Positions 1-10,494 of a stretch of DNA of 64,000 nucleotides are shown here, piece by piece (within the stretch, counting starts at the first letter, position 1; every line of letters starts with the position of its first letter). This DNA comes from Pomacea canaliculata. Lineage: Eukaryota; Mollusca; Gastropoda; Architaenioglossa; Ampullariidae. A program made the position numbers and the translations under genes. Location: contig NC_037600.1 of the NCBI RefSeq assembly GCF_003073045.1, positions 15,826,352 to 15,890,351 on the forward strand, written 5' to 3'. The notes under the pieces were generated by a model that saw only the letters and a program-made list of their open reading frames with translations, did not search any database and was not told where the DNA came from.

Positions 1-22
1 ATAGTAATAGTGATAATAACAG

Positions 23-53
<31 letters not shown>

Positions 54-180
54 GGTGGTAATAATAATAGTAATAGTGATGATAACAGTGATGATAATAA
101 TAGTGATGATAATAATAATAGTGATGATAATAATAATAGTGATGATGATAATAATAATAGTAGTAGTAATAGAAACAATA
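1..180. repeat. Trinucleotide microsatellite (ATA/GAT/GGT mix)
   Basis: Interrupted tandem trinucleotides: ATA/GTA, then GATGAT, a short GGT run, then long stretches of GATAATAAT. Any open frame here is low-complexity Met/Ile/Val and is not a gene. The tract runs off the left edge. Confidence 0.9.
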
Positions 181-1584
181 GGGACAGGGTAGTATTATGA
201 ACAGCGTGTGGAAGAGTGCCATTGCTCGGCGGTTGCTAATCACAGGTGTTAGTGCCATGTGTAGCTAATATCCTTTGCTGTAGTCATGCAGTCTGGCCTA
301 CTACCCAGATATTTATTTGGGTATCTGATTTATAACTGAATGGAAAAAGGTAACTAGGGGAGACGACTTCACTCAATACAGCCATGAGTTGACTTTTGTT
401 TCCCTTGAGCGGCTCTTTGGCGACCAATGTAATAAGTAGTGTCCTTCTCAAAACCGCAGAACAGTCCGAGCATAATGAGAAACAGAAAACCTTTGATAGA
501 AGAAGATTGTCTTTAAAATCTAACAATCGTTTTCAACATTAAAATGCAACTTAACAAAATGCACCTGTGTAAAAACTTTCATTCCGTACTTTAAGTTATA
601 CAAAGGGAAGAATAATCTTTATATGTAAACTCCTAGAAATTCAAAACAACTTACAGAATCAAAAGCCCCAAAACACTCAAATACATCCTGACCCAGAGTT
701 AACATCCTTTACAGGTTCTCAAGTGAATGGTTTAAGCTCTTCCATTCTGCATTTGCCGCCATAAATGTTGATATTATGTCGAATATTTCTGTTGATGTAC
801 CCACTCTGATAATATACCCACTCTGATAAGTCAGATTGTCAGTCTTTGGATCAGCCTGTGTAATTCAGTGACCAAAGCCACGTTTTCAAGAAACGTTTAA
901 ACAAGGACAATGCCGTCTGATATGGACTTTTTATTGTTTTCATTTTAATCGAGACTAAAAAAACTCAGGAGGAGCAGATGGGTCCCACCAAAGCTCGATG
1001 GTTAAATATCTTTCCTTATAGAAGTTTGTTTTTATGGATACAAGATAAGAAAAATATTATTGTAGGCCTACGAAAAGTTGCGGATCCGTCCTGACTGTAG
1101 CTGCTAGACCCTGGATAGACTGATCTTGGTGTAAATGTGCCTCATAAATACGAGGCCAGGGGGTTATATCCAATGGTGCATTTACAATGAACAGAGCATT
1201 CAAGCACTTCTAACACGATCTGTCATAAGAATTGGGATATTCAGGTGTGCGCCATGTTTGCGTCACAGGTAACTTGAAATACGAGTTTTGAATAACAACT
1301 CGGAGATTGCCTATTATATAAAGACTGAGATGAAAAGATAAGTTAACAGATTCTTGTGATATCACAGGGTCTATAGACAGCGACTTGCGAACACTCCTTC
1401 TACTGAGGGTACGAGCACAGACTCTGCAAGAAAATTTTTTTTCCATTTCCTTTTAATATCCCCTCCTTTATTTTCTTTCCTTTTTTCTGTCACAAACCTG
1501 TTCATAAGCCATTAAGGTACAAAGTGCACGGAAAACAGAAAAAAGTTGGCAGGTGGGGACCGATTTCCTTGCGAATGTGGGTGT
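181..1584. other. 5' flank of the array, no gene seen
   Basis: AT-rich sequence without a convincing coding exon. Several stretches recur upstream of other array copies: the ~155-bp block at 1072-1228 (also near 7822, 27675 and 36575) and the polypyrimidine-rich stretch around 1430-1500. Short open frames on the minus strand have no recognisable domain. Confidence 0.6.
1072..1228 (+). repeat. Array-specific upstream block, copy 1
   Basis: A conserved block beginning with the motif TGCGGATCCGTCCTGACTG and continuing through a CTCATAAATACGAGGC-like motif to a segment ending in ATCTGTCAT. The same block, 80-90% alike by eye, lies at about 7822-7970, 27675-27840 and 36570-36706, each 0.6-0.9 kb before non-coding exon 1 of a SABATH gene. 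I cannot assign it to a known element. Confidence 0.6.
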
Positions 1585-1660
1585 TGAGCTTCCTATGGCG
1601 GCCACGTGGTTGTGATGTAACGGCGCCATACAAAGTCTCCACTGGTATAAACTGTAAAGG
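1585..1660 (+). promoter_or_regulatory. Candidate promoter of SABATH copy 1
   Basis: Contains ATGGCGGCCACGTGG (a YY1-like GGCGGCCA plus a CACGTG E-box), GTAACGGCG and a TATA-like TATAAA at 1646-1651. The same order of motifs recurs at 27982-28052 and 36753-36825 even though copy 1 is otherwise strongly diverged, which suggests constraint. No start site can be proven from sequence alone. Confidence 0.35.
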
Positions 1661-1749
1661 TTAAGGGTCACAGAAGGCTTTTTTTATGCGGTTTTATGTT
1701 GTGCTTAAATGTTCTCTTCAATCTGGAAAATACCGGACGGCTTGAAGCT

Positions 1750-1889
1750 CGTTCCTTCTGAAAACCTTTGCAGAAAAAAATTTCTCACACAGGGTCGTCA
1801 CGGTATTCACACCCAGAGGACTCCACCCGGCGTTCAGACCTCGAAAGACAGCGGGGGCGACAATTACGATGTTCCCTACCTGATATACG
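1750..1889 (+). other. Putative non-coding exon 1 of SABATH copy 1
   Basis: Homologous to exon 1 of copies 2, 5, 6 and 7. The shared core is CACACCCAGAGGACTCCACC, then AAAGACAG and CCTGATATACG before a donor (TACG|GTGTGT here, TACG|GTGAGT elsewhere). Indels between copies break any common frame and the next exon carries in-frame stops before the shared ATG, so it reads as 5' UTR. The 5' limit is a guess. Confidence 0.55.
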
Positions 1890-3375
1890 GTGTGTGAGCT
1901 ATTTAAAAGTTTTCCTTTCGCAGAAGAATATATGTTTTTCTTTCAAGACCGATCACTAAGTCAATGAAATTTCAATCTGGTTGTCAATATTGACGCATAA
2001 AAAAACAAACTTCACAATAAGTAGAAGCATTTCTGTAAAATCTGTTTTTCCCTTGTCCTCCATGTGGACTTCTTGCAGCAGCTTCTCTCGCAACTTCGGA
2101 CAAGGTTTTATTGTTGCATGCAACACCTTGCTGCCTTCATGAGCTCTGTTCTGTACAACTTTTCTCAGAAGTCTCTCTGTTGTTTTGTTGTGCTGCAGTA
2201 TAAGCAGGGAAGCAAAGTGGACAGAAGTATGTCTTTCCTCAGACGAGTACTTGACTGGACAGACACGTATCGTCGTTTGTATCGTCGGCTGCCGGCGACC
2301 TGTATACCCGTCCTATGGCCGATTTAATGTTCATTTAGTGAAGAGTACTTTCCCACTGACTCACCTGTGAATATTTACTTGTCCTTAAAATGTTAAAGAA
2401 GAAAACTTTACAAGGTAGATCACGAGCTCGATGACTCACTCCAGCAATCACATCCTGACAGATACATTTACAATTACAAAAAGGCACATTGCAGAATGTC
2501 ATTCATTCAGTTTTTAGGAATGAATAATAAAAAAATTGCAGAATGTCGATCAATTTATGCAGCAATTTAAAGATTTGAAAAAGCTGGGTGTGTAATGCTC
2601 TCGTGAGCTGCAGTGGTTATTCAATGTAATTTTTAAAACCTTTTATACGTTTTGAACTGTCGTCACAGCCTTTTCACACCTGTCAGAGTCTCGGCACTTT
2701 AATAATAATAATAAAAGAAAGTCGCTCGTATTGCGCCTTATCCCTACCCAAAGTACAAGCTCAAGGCGCTTCACAAAAATAATTTTTTACAGCACACTCT
2801 ACTGAAAACTTGATATCCAGATCTTCAGCCCTGCGGACAGTCTACTGATACTAAGCTGCATGTTATTCTCTTAGAACAGTTTCTATATAATAATAATTCT
2901 GGAATCGAAGAAATTGATCAGAAGTGTTTTTTCCCCTTTTAATCTGACTATGATCACTTACACATTGAAAACGTAGATACTAGCTTCCTATGAGGCCACC
3001 TGTCAAAGACCTGAATGTGTTCACAATTGTATGGAATTAGTTTAAGAATCACTGAAAAATATCTGAATTCTTGAAGTAAGATCATCAGGTTAGTTTAACA
3101 ATCACTGAGAAATAGATTATACTCAAGAATTTTCGGATTAAAATAATGGAAGCAGCCATCAGCATGTTGGGGTAGTCACAGCCAGTTCGCAGGCTCTGGC
3201 CCCCTCCGAGTGTGGAGGGAGAGTTGTGAAGGCCAATGAGTCACACCTGTCCGCTACCTGATGTTGAAATCACTGGGTGGAGTCACTCACCGACTGCACA
3301 GTACTGGCTACCTGGAGTGCAGTGAAGCTTCTGCACTCTTCACGGACGGTTTGCACTGTCTGGACTACAGGTAAC
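1890..3375 (+). other. First intron and 5' UTR of SABATH copy 1
   Basis: Intronic sequence without a coding exon. A stretch around 2700-2830 (ATAATAATAA followed by motifs such as GCGCCTTATCCC and AAGGCGCTTCACA) looks like the 3' tail of an old interspersed repeat. A short pyrimidine tract and CAG at 3370 just before GTAACATG may be the acceptor of exon A. Confidence 0.45.
2700..2830. repeat. Possible interspersed-repeat remnant
   Basis: An (AAT)n tract next to a GCGCCTTATCCCTACCC...AAGGCGCTTCACA stretch. This is typical in form of short retroposon tails in invertebrate genomes, but I cannot name the family. Confidence 0.3.
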
Positions 3376-6300
3376 ATGTTGAAGACTGTCATCCCTCGTC
3401 TTGTCAACGTCACTGCTGCTTGTCACCTGCCATGTCTACATCCGACATCACTGTCACTGTCTACTCTGCAGCCAGCGACAAGAAGAGAAATGCCAGAAAA
3501 TACCACAGACATCAAGACACCTTCCTTTCAATACTTCTGGCAGCCAGGTTCTGGTTACTATGGTGAAAGTCTCGGAAGAGTAAACAAATCTGCGACTGAC
3601 CTTTGTGACGAGTTTGTCTTATCTCATATAGGTATGTAATTATTAAATAGAGACTTTTATTCAATATAAATGTGAAGACATATATATATATAAATTTGTG
3701 TAACATGTTTTCTCCCAAATGAGATACGAATGACAGATGACCTGGAGTTAGCTTGGTCTGCACGTTGGGAAAACGTCCTTAAACAGGTTTTCAGGTCCTT
3801 ATTTTCAGGGTGGTTAGACCTGTGTGAACATTAGCTTCTCTTGCGATAAACTCACGGTAACACAAATAAAAAAAGAAGTTTTTGCTGAAGAATAAAAAGT
3901 TTTATCAATACAGAGCGGGAGCGCTTGGTGAAGGCAGGGTGAACCACTGGCAGTGCTTTCTTCTATTCATTCAGTTCCCTTTACCTGGAGAGAGAGAGAG
4001 GGACGAAGTCCAAACCCGATGGACTGAGAAAATACACAATGACTAATATCTCGAGATTTTTGCACATAATGTAGTTTAGGGTCGTTCTCTTGGCTTGATA
4101 ATGTCTCGCTATTAGCATTGGAGGACGACTTCAGTCTTTTAAAGTTGTTTTTTTGCAAATATTATCTTAACAGTATAGCTACAAATAAAATATAAAAAAT
4201 CAATTTAAAATTTACGCTCGTCACGCTCTGCCTGCAAATCACCATTCAAAATTATAACCGAATTTTCTAGAAATCATTGTGACCATCTAGAGGCTGTCGG
4301 TTCAGATCCTCTCTCAGGACACTGTTTCTGTATATCACAAACGCTTGCAGGGCTTGGCATCGAGGGTATCCTCCAGGTTTTCTGGTTTCCTTCCCTCAAT
4401 TTCTGCCATACTGCGAAATCACTTCAAGGTGGAAGAACTTTCCTACTAAATATAACATCTTTGATAATTAAGGAATAGTTTTGCAACATTTTGATTTTAC
4501 TGTTTTCTAGATTTATTGCCGGTGCCTTCACCAAAAGGAGTGTTCACCATTGGTGACTATGGGACCTGCGATGGGTCAGTGTCTTTGCATCTTGTAAACA
4601 AGATCATCGGCAAGTACCAGAAATAGTAAAATTTAACTTTAGTCGCTAGTCGATGAAGTTATCGTTATCACAATGTAACAAATATGAAAGCGAAAATTGG
4701 ATGCTTGTGAAGTATGACTGATAACTAGCAAATGATAAGTAAGCATTTTGAATCGACTTATTCATTCGTATAATTCACGGTTGATTATTGTTTCAGAACA
4801 TTTAAGAAAGAAACATGGACCCGACCTGAAGATTCAAGTAGTTTACCAAGACCAACCACATAACGACTACAACAGTCTTTTCAAAACAGTTTACGGTAAT
4901 CTTTTTGTATATATCTCTCACATAATGTTAATACAATATCATGAATTCTCAGTAAGGACAGAATAACCTATTTTTGAACTATTTTCTGTCATTTAGACAA
5001 AGCATCATACATGTCCAAGTTCACCAACGTGTTCCCTTTGGTTTGTGGCACTAATTTCTACAAGCAGTGTGTTCCTGATGACACGTGTGACATTATTGTT
5101 TCTACTTTCGCCACACACTACCTTAGCGAAGACAGGTGAGCTAAACAAACTGATGCTCATTACAAAACAAAATAAAAGCAGTTCATTTCAAGGTCTATTC
5201 ATGTTAGTTCGAGTAAAAATAATTGCCATTCCCCCGATTACCTAGCATTTATTTAGCTGTAAAATTCCTTTATTTCATAACTATTTACTATTTATAAATG
5301 TACACGTGAAGAACTTTTTTTTTCATTCATCATATTAAAAAATGCGAACCATTTCTAAATAATAATATAAATACTATAACTGTGGTTCAGTCATGTGAGA
5401 TGCTCCAATACAATGTTCCCCTGGCGGTCGACATCAGAAGAAGAGCTGCGAGCTCATGACGAGGCTGCAGCACGTGACTGGCAGACGTTCCTCCTCCACA
5501 GAGCAGCAGAACTCAGACAGGGTGAGTGTGAGGATATCTCACAGGTGTCTCCTTTAGTGATGAGATATAGAGAGGGGTGGTGATAAAAATATGATATCCA
5601 ATTGAAATTATAAATGATAATGATACCAATGTGATTAGGACCTCAGGCTAATTAGTTCTCAGCTGTGATGACGACGCTGTCAGATGGGGCATGCCACCCA
5701 TAACTCTGGGTTAATGTCATGATGATGATAATGACGATTATAAAAGTTGTGATGATGATGCTGTAATGGTTTCAACAATCACTCCTTGACATGAAAAGTT
5801 ACAGTTAGGGTCGACATAATAATTAATGTATGTTGTGTAGTGGTTGTGTCCATGTCAAAGCTTTATGAAATGAAGATACCACAATAATAATGAAATCAGT
5901 AACTAAAAAAATAGAACATCATTAAGATGCTAAAACAGATAATTAAAATAGCTAAAACCTTTTTTAATTGAAAAGTCCTTTTCGTGTTCTGCAGGTGGTC
6001 TTCTCTTTGTGTTAATGCCGGCTAAAAGCACAGCCAATGTCTCTTGTACACGAAAGGAAAATCTGCGAAGGACATTTGGACTAATTTTTGATTTGCTGTG
6101 GAACGAATTTCTACGCAAAGGGCTTAATAACAAGAGTAAGTAAAACATAAACCACTAAAACATTTCTTCTATTGAGCTTTAATTTAATTTAATTTAAGGT
6201 TTGACAATGATAAACATCCTAAGAAGTATATATATATATATTACAAACCACATTTTTTGACGAGGAATCAAACGATGCTGACAGTTGGAAACACTCTTTA

Positions 6301-7213
6301 GAGTGCCAGCTATTTCTGAGATTGAGTGAAAACATAACTATATATATATATCGTTACAGGAGGAGTTCCAGTCATGCACTATTGCGATGGCACTTCGGAC
6401 TTTACACGAAATAAAAGCTCCTTTTGAGAATGCCATTCTCCCAGTCCCACAAGCTGGTCTGAATTTGTTGAAGGAACCTGAAGAGTTGTTCACCGCTTGT
6501 TATGCCAAAACAATGTGGCGACAAAACCTGAAGACACGTGAGTATACAATATTTGTACATTATCTACCTTTCTTACTTTACACTTGTAGTGGAGTAATCT
6601 GTGAGAGACTGGCATACTATATGTCAGACTATAATTTATGAGAAAGGAGGGCTCTACTACCACAGACTGCTAGACGGTGTTGAAAAAATAGTTCGTGTGA
6701 TTAGAGCAAACAAAGTGTTCAAATATCATATAAAGAGACGCATCTCTGGCGAGAACAATCATCATTTCAATGTTACAAGATTTTTCTTTAGGTTTGCCAC
6801 ATGCTGTATTATTAATATTTTAAGAACGATTTTAATATTTAATATTTTTAGCCATGTCCGTTTATAAAACTTTATATTTCAAAACATAACGAAAACTTAT
6901 ACCATTATTTATTTATATTTTAATAATGATAAAAGTTCAGTTGTAGATTAATTAATGTTTGTTAGAGTAACATTTTTTTATAGATGGCGTTGACGACAAA
7001 AATCTGTTTGCTCATCTCCTGGCAAAGGGGTTTAGTGTTGTGCTAAATGGAACCTTGCGGAACACCTTCAGGAACACACGCAGTGCTGAGGAACAGTCGA
7101 CAATATTAAAAGACTACTACGAATGTTTCACTCAAAAACTGGCATTGGCGAACCCAGAGGCTTTCCAGAGTGAACTTTTTGTCAGCAGACTTGTTGCTCA
7201 GAAGTTAAAATAG
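3376..7213 (+). CDS. SABATH-like methyltransferase, copy 1 (most diverged; frame break F/G)
   Basis: Eight exons: A 3376-3631, B 4511-4609, C 4797-4895, D 4997-5135, E 5391-5521, F 5995-6135, G 6360-6537, H 6984-7213. Family motifs are present: FWQPGSGYYGE (N-terminal substrate/SAM segment), FTIGDYGTCDG (SAM motif I), NDYNSLFKTVYG, ...CGTNFYKQCVP, RDWQTFLLHRAAEL and a C-terminal helical domain ending LVAQKLK. It belongs to PF03492, which transfers methyl from SAM to carboxyl or ring-nitrogen groups; the substrate here is unknown. Exon B ends in a GC donor (CG|GCAAGT) where all paralogues have GT. Exon F is highly diverged, and its only good donor (AAGA|GTAAGT) leaves phase 1 while exon G needs phase 0, so no canonical GT-AG join is in frame. 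A base error or real inactivation are both possible. Poly(A) signal AATAAA at 7273. Confidence 0.75.
4270..4440 (+). mobile_element. tRNA-derived SINE remnant in intron A-B of copy 1
   Basis: Contains a B-box-like GGTTCAGATCC followed by CTCTCAGGACACTG and a GGTTTTCTGGTTTCC motif, the layout of a tRNA-headed SINE body. It is absent from the same intron of the other six copies. No target-site duplication was recognised. Confidence 0.4.
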
Positions 7214-7466
7214 TTTCTTTGCTGTACTCATGTCTAGCAGACCAACCGATGTCTGCTATATACTGCTTTTGTAATAAATCAAATGTGTAATACCCTGTCA
7301 GTGTCTTTTGTGGAATTCTTGCATTGTTCTTTCTTGTTTGTGTAGTGATCTTTTTGTTGATGTTTTGCATTTTTTATTTTAGCTTTGCTTTATTTATCTT
7401 TCTGTACATGGATAACGCGGTATTGACATTTTATTGTCACTCAAGAAACAAACGAATTCAAACTTC

Positions 7467-7560
<94 letters not shown>
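7467..7560. repeat. (TTG)n microsatellite
   Basis: About 31 uninterrupted TTG units. It produces long poly-Cys and poly-Asn open frames that are not genes. Similar tracts sit at 34972-35074 and 42462-42524. Confidence 0.95.
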
Positions 7561-7821
7561 GTACTGTCATCAGGTGCAGCCTGGCCACAGTGTTTTGAAA
7601 AAAAAAGAAATAAAGGTATATTTCTTTGCTGTCAAAAACCAACCTTCGTGATCTTTTATTCCTGAGTGAGTCAGGAGTGCATGCCGCCACACCCTCTACA
7701 CAATTTTTCAGGCCAAGGACCTTTTAACACTCTCACTGTCGACATTTCTTCAGGCCTATTAAGCACCACACACATTCACCTTTACAGGTCACGTGTTTTC
7801 TTAACGGTCGTGCCTACCTAG

Positions 7822-7970
7822 AAGTTGCGGATGAGTCCTGACTGTAGCGACTAGACCCTGGGTAGACTGACCTTGTGGTGTAAATGTACCTCATAAATAC
7901 GAGGCCATGGAGGGTATATCTAATGGTGTATTTGCACTGAACCACTCAGGTATTTTTAACACGATCTGTC
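7822..7970 (+). repeat. Array-specific upstream block, copy 2
   Basis: Same block as at 1072-1228: TGCGGATGAGTCCTGACTG...CTCATAAATACGAGGC... It lies about 0.6 kb before exon 1 of copy 2. Confidence 0.6.
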
Positions 7971-8289
7971 AACAGAAAGTTCATCTCTTTCTTCTTTTCT
8001 TTTAATATTTTTTTCCTCTATTTACTTTCCTTTGTTTCTGCCATAAGCCTTTTTCATTCGCCATTTGGATGTAAAGTGAACGAAAAACAGATAAAAGCTG
8101 GGAGATGGTGAGCGATTTTCTTGCGAATGTGGGTGCGAGTGTGAAGAGTTCGCCCATGTCAATACACCCCGTGTCGACTGAAAAGTTACCGCGACCTTTC
8201 TCAACCATCCGTGACACGTTGTAAGGACATATAGCATATTCGAACCCCAACTGTTCAATGCAGAAGAGAGACGAAGACTGCGCTCGGAA

Positions 8290-8450
8290 TCCTCCGGAAA
8301 ATACCGGACAGGCCCGAAGATCATTCCTTCTAAAGTTTTCTCGCACGAGGCAGTTACGGTCTGGTCTTCACACCCAGAGGACTCCACCCTGCGTTCAGAC
8401 TGCGAAAGACAGTGGGTGCAGCAAGTACGATATTCTATACCTGATCTACG
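8290..8450 (+). other. Putative non-coding exon 1 of SABATH copy 2
   Basis: Shared core CACACCCAGAGGACTCCACC, then AAAGACAGTGGGTGC and CCTGATCTACG, ending at a strong donor TACG|GTGAGT. It would join the acceptor TTGCAG|ACAGCAGACGAG at 9144. The reading frame differs between copies, so UTR is more likely than coding. The 5' limit is approximate. Confidence 0.6.
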
Positions 8451-9241
8451 GTGAGTGGTCTATGAAAACAAATCTTAAATTTTCTTCTTTCGTAGAAGAA
8501 TAGATGCTTCGTTAACGACCGATCAGTCAGTCAATTAAATTTTGCATCCGGTTGTCAATATTGATGAGTTTACAATATAGTCTTGAGTTTGCAGCAGCAT
8601 ATACAAAGATTTGTTTTGACCAACCATGTGACTGGCTTTATTCGTGTCCCCATGTACCTTGTCACCCTTCGTGATTATATCGTTCGTCAAGGACCTGCTC
8701 ATAGTGCACAAAGGTCAGCTCTTGGCTTTACATTGGCAGTGAACTGAGTGGTTTTCTTTGTCAAGATAACTCATTCCCCTTCGTAACCATTTCATTAACT
8801 TATAAACCAGGTGTCCCATGGTTTGTGGCAGGAGAGCCTGAGGGAGTAGAGCAAAGAATACCAGGTGTACAGGGCACAAACACCTGTAATTATCAGATGA
8901 GATCAACCTCTTTTCCGCTCGTCTCGTAATTAATGCCACTCCCTACCTTGTAAACCCCTTCCCATATATACTCACGTCTTATTCCTCTACTCCACAAAAG
9001 AAACATGTTTTAAAAGCAAAAGTAACATCAAAAATAGTAATAAGGGCGAATAAGCACAGCTTGTATACTTGTAGAACACATTATGTAAACACGATCTCAG
9101 ACGCAATTTTTTTACTTTAGCAGCTTTTGCTTTCCTGTTGCAGACAGCAGACGAGTTTCACAAGCTCCTTGAACATTCCCTGTGAGTGGAGAGGTTCAGT
9201 GCAGTATGTGGATCTCTTCACACCTGAAGGGCGCTGGTAAG

Positions 9242-10440
9242 ATGCTGAAGACTGTGCTCCCCCGTCTTGTGACCACGACTGCCGCTTGTCGCCCGCCATG
9301 TCTACATCTGACGTCACTGTCATCTCTACCGTCAAGGAAGAGGTCGTCAGATGGCGCTGCTACGTCAACGATGAGAAGAGAGATGTCTGGAGATGTAGCA
9401 CGTGCCGAGACACCTTCCTTTCAATACTTCTGGCAGCCTGGTTCTGGCTTCTATGGCGAAAATCTCGGAAGAATGACACAACCTGCGGCTGACATTTGTG
9501 AAGAAATCATTCTATCTCATATTGGTACGTGAGTTTAACAAACATCGAATGATTGATGATTGATGATTGATGACCCACTTTTCTATTTTATGTATGATAT
9601 ATATTTTTATCTTCTAGACGCCGTGCCGGTGCCTTCACCAAAAGGCGTGTTCACCATTGGTGACTATGGAACGTGTGATGGGTCAGTGTCTTCTACGACT
9701 GATACAGAATATCATCGGTAAGTTTAAAGAAGCAGCGCAAAGGGGAACGAGAGCAGTAACTGTCATCATTAATCTATGATATTATATTTATGCAAATTAT
9801 GTCCTTTCCTTCGATGTCTAGAAGACTATTATATTTGTAAAACAAACAGAAAGGAGCTAATAATAAGCATGACTAGTGACAAAGAACTAATAAGTTACTT
9901 GTCTTTGTAGTATTATTAAATAACAGACTAATACGACGATTATTTATTGCTTCAGACCACTTGCGAAACAAACATGGACCCGATCTGAGATTCAGGTGTT
10001 GTACGAAGATCACGCATCCAACGACTTCAACAGTCTCTTCAAAACTATTTACGGTAATTGTATTTAAAGGGGGAGCACTGAGTCTCTCGTCACTTCTCTA
10101 TTATCTAACCTACACAACTATTTCTACAAATCTAACAGATGAATTCCCTTTTATCTAACATACTCAATTTTTCTAGCAATTTAACAGACGATATTTTGTC
10201 TCTCTGGTAGGCCAAACCTCGTACATGACCAAGTTTACCAACGTGTTCCCCCTGGTATGTGGCACTAATTTCTACAAGCAGTGTGTACCTGACAACACCT
10301 GTGACATCATCATGTCCTCATTCGCCGCGATGTATTTGAATAAGGAAAGGTGGGTCGGACAATGAAGCCTAAAAACAAAAAAAACCCAAATCAACTGATG
10401 TTCAAAATATAAAACCATTTTCGATCAAATAATATATTGT

Positions 10441-10494
<54 letters not shown>

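Larger units (their letters stand above)
7214..8250. other. Spacer between copies 1 and 2
   Basis: Holds the 3' end of copy 1, a (TTG)n tract, a shared segment (CTGAGTGAGTCAGGAGTGCATGC...) that recurs in every spacer of the array, the upstream block at 7822-7970 and a pyrimidine-rich stretch near 7985-8040. No separate gene is visible. Confidence 0.6.

Noticed and set aside
7324-7690. Long poly-Cys / poly-Asn open frames on both strands
   Set aside because: They are translations of the (TTG)n microsatellite; the same applies at 34834-35194 and 42292-42629.
8258-8503. Exon 1 as an N-terminal coding exon (HTQRTPPCVQTAKDSG...KYDIPYLIYG)
   Set aside because: The frame is changed by indels between copies, and joining to the next exon meets a stop before the shared ATG.
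9144-9206. Possible coding exon reading TADEFHKLLEHSL after the TTGCAG acceptor
   Set aside because: Open in copy 6 only; copies 2, 3, 4 and 5 have early stops (CTGTGA or CCTTAA) and copy 7 an indel, so this part is 5' UTR.
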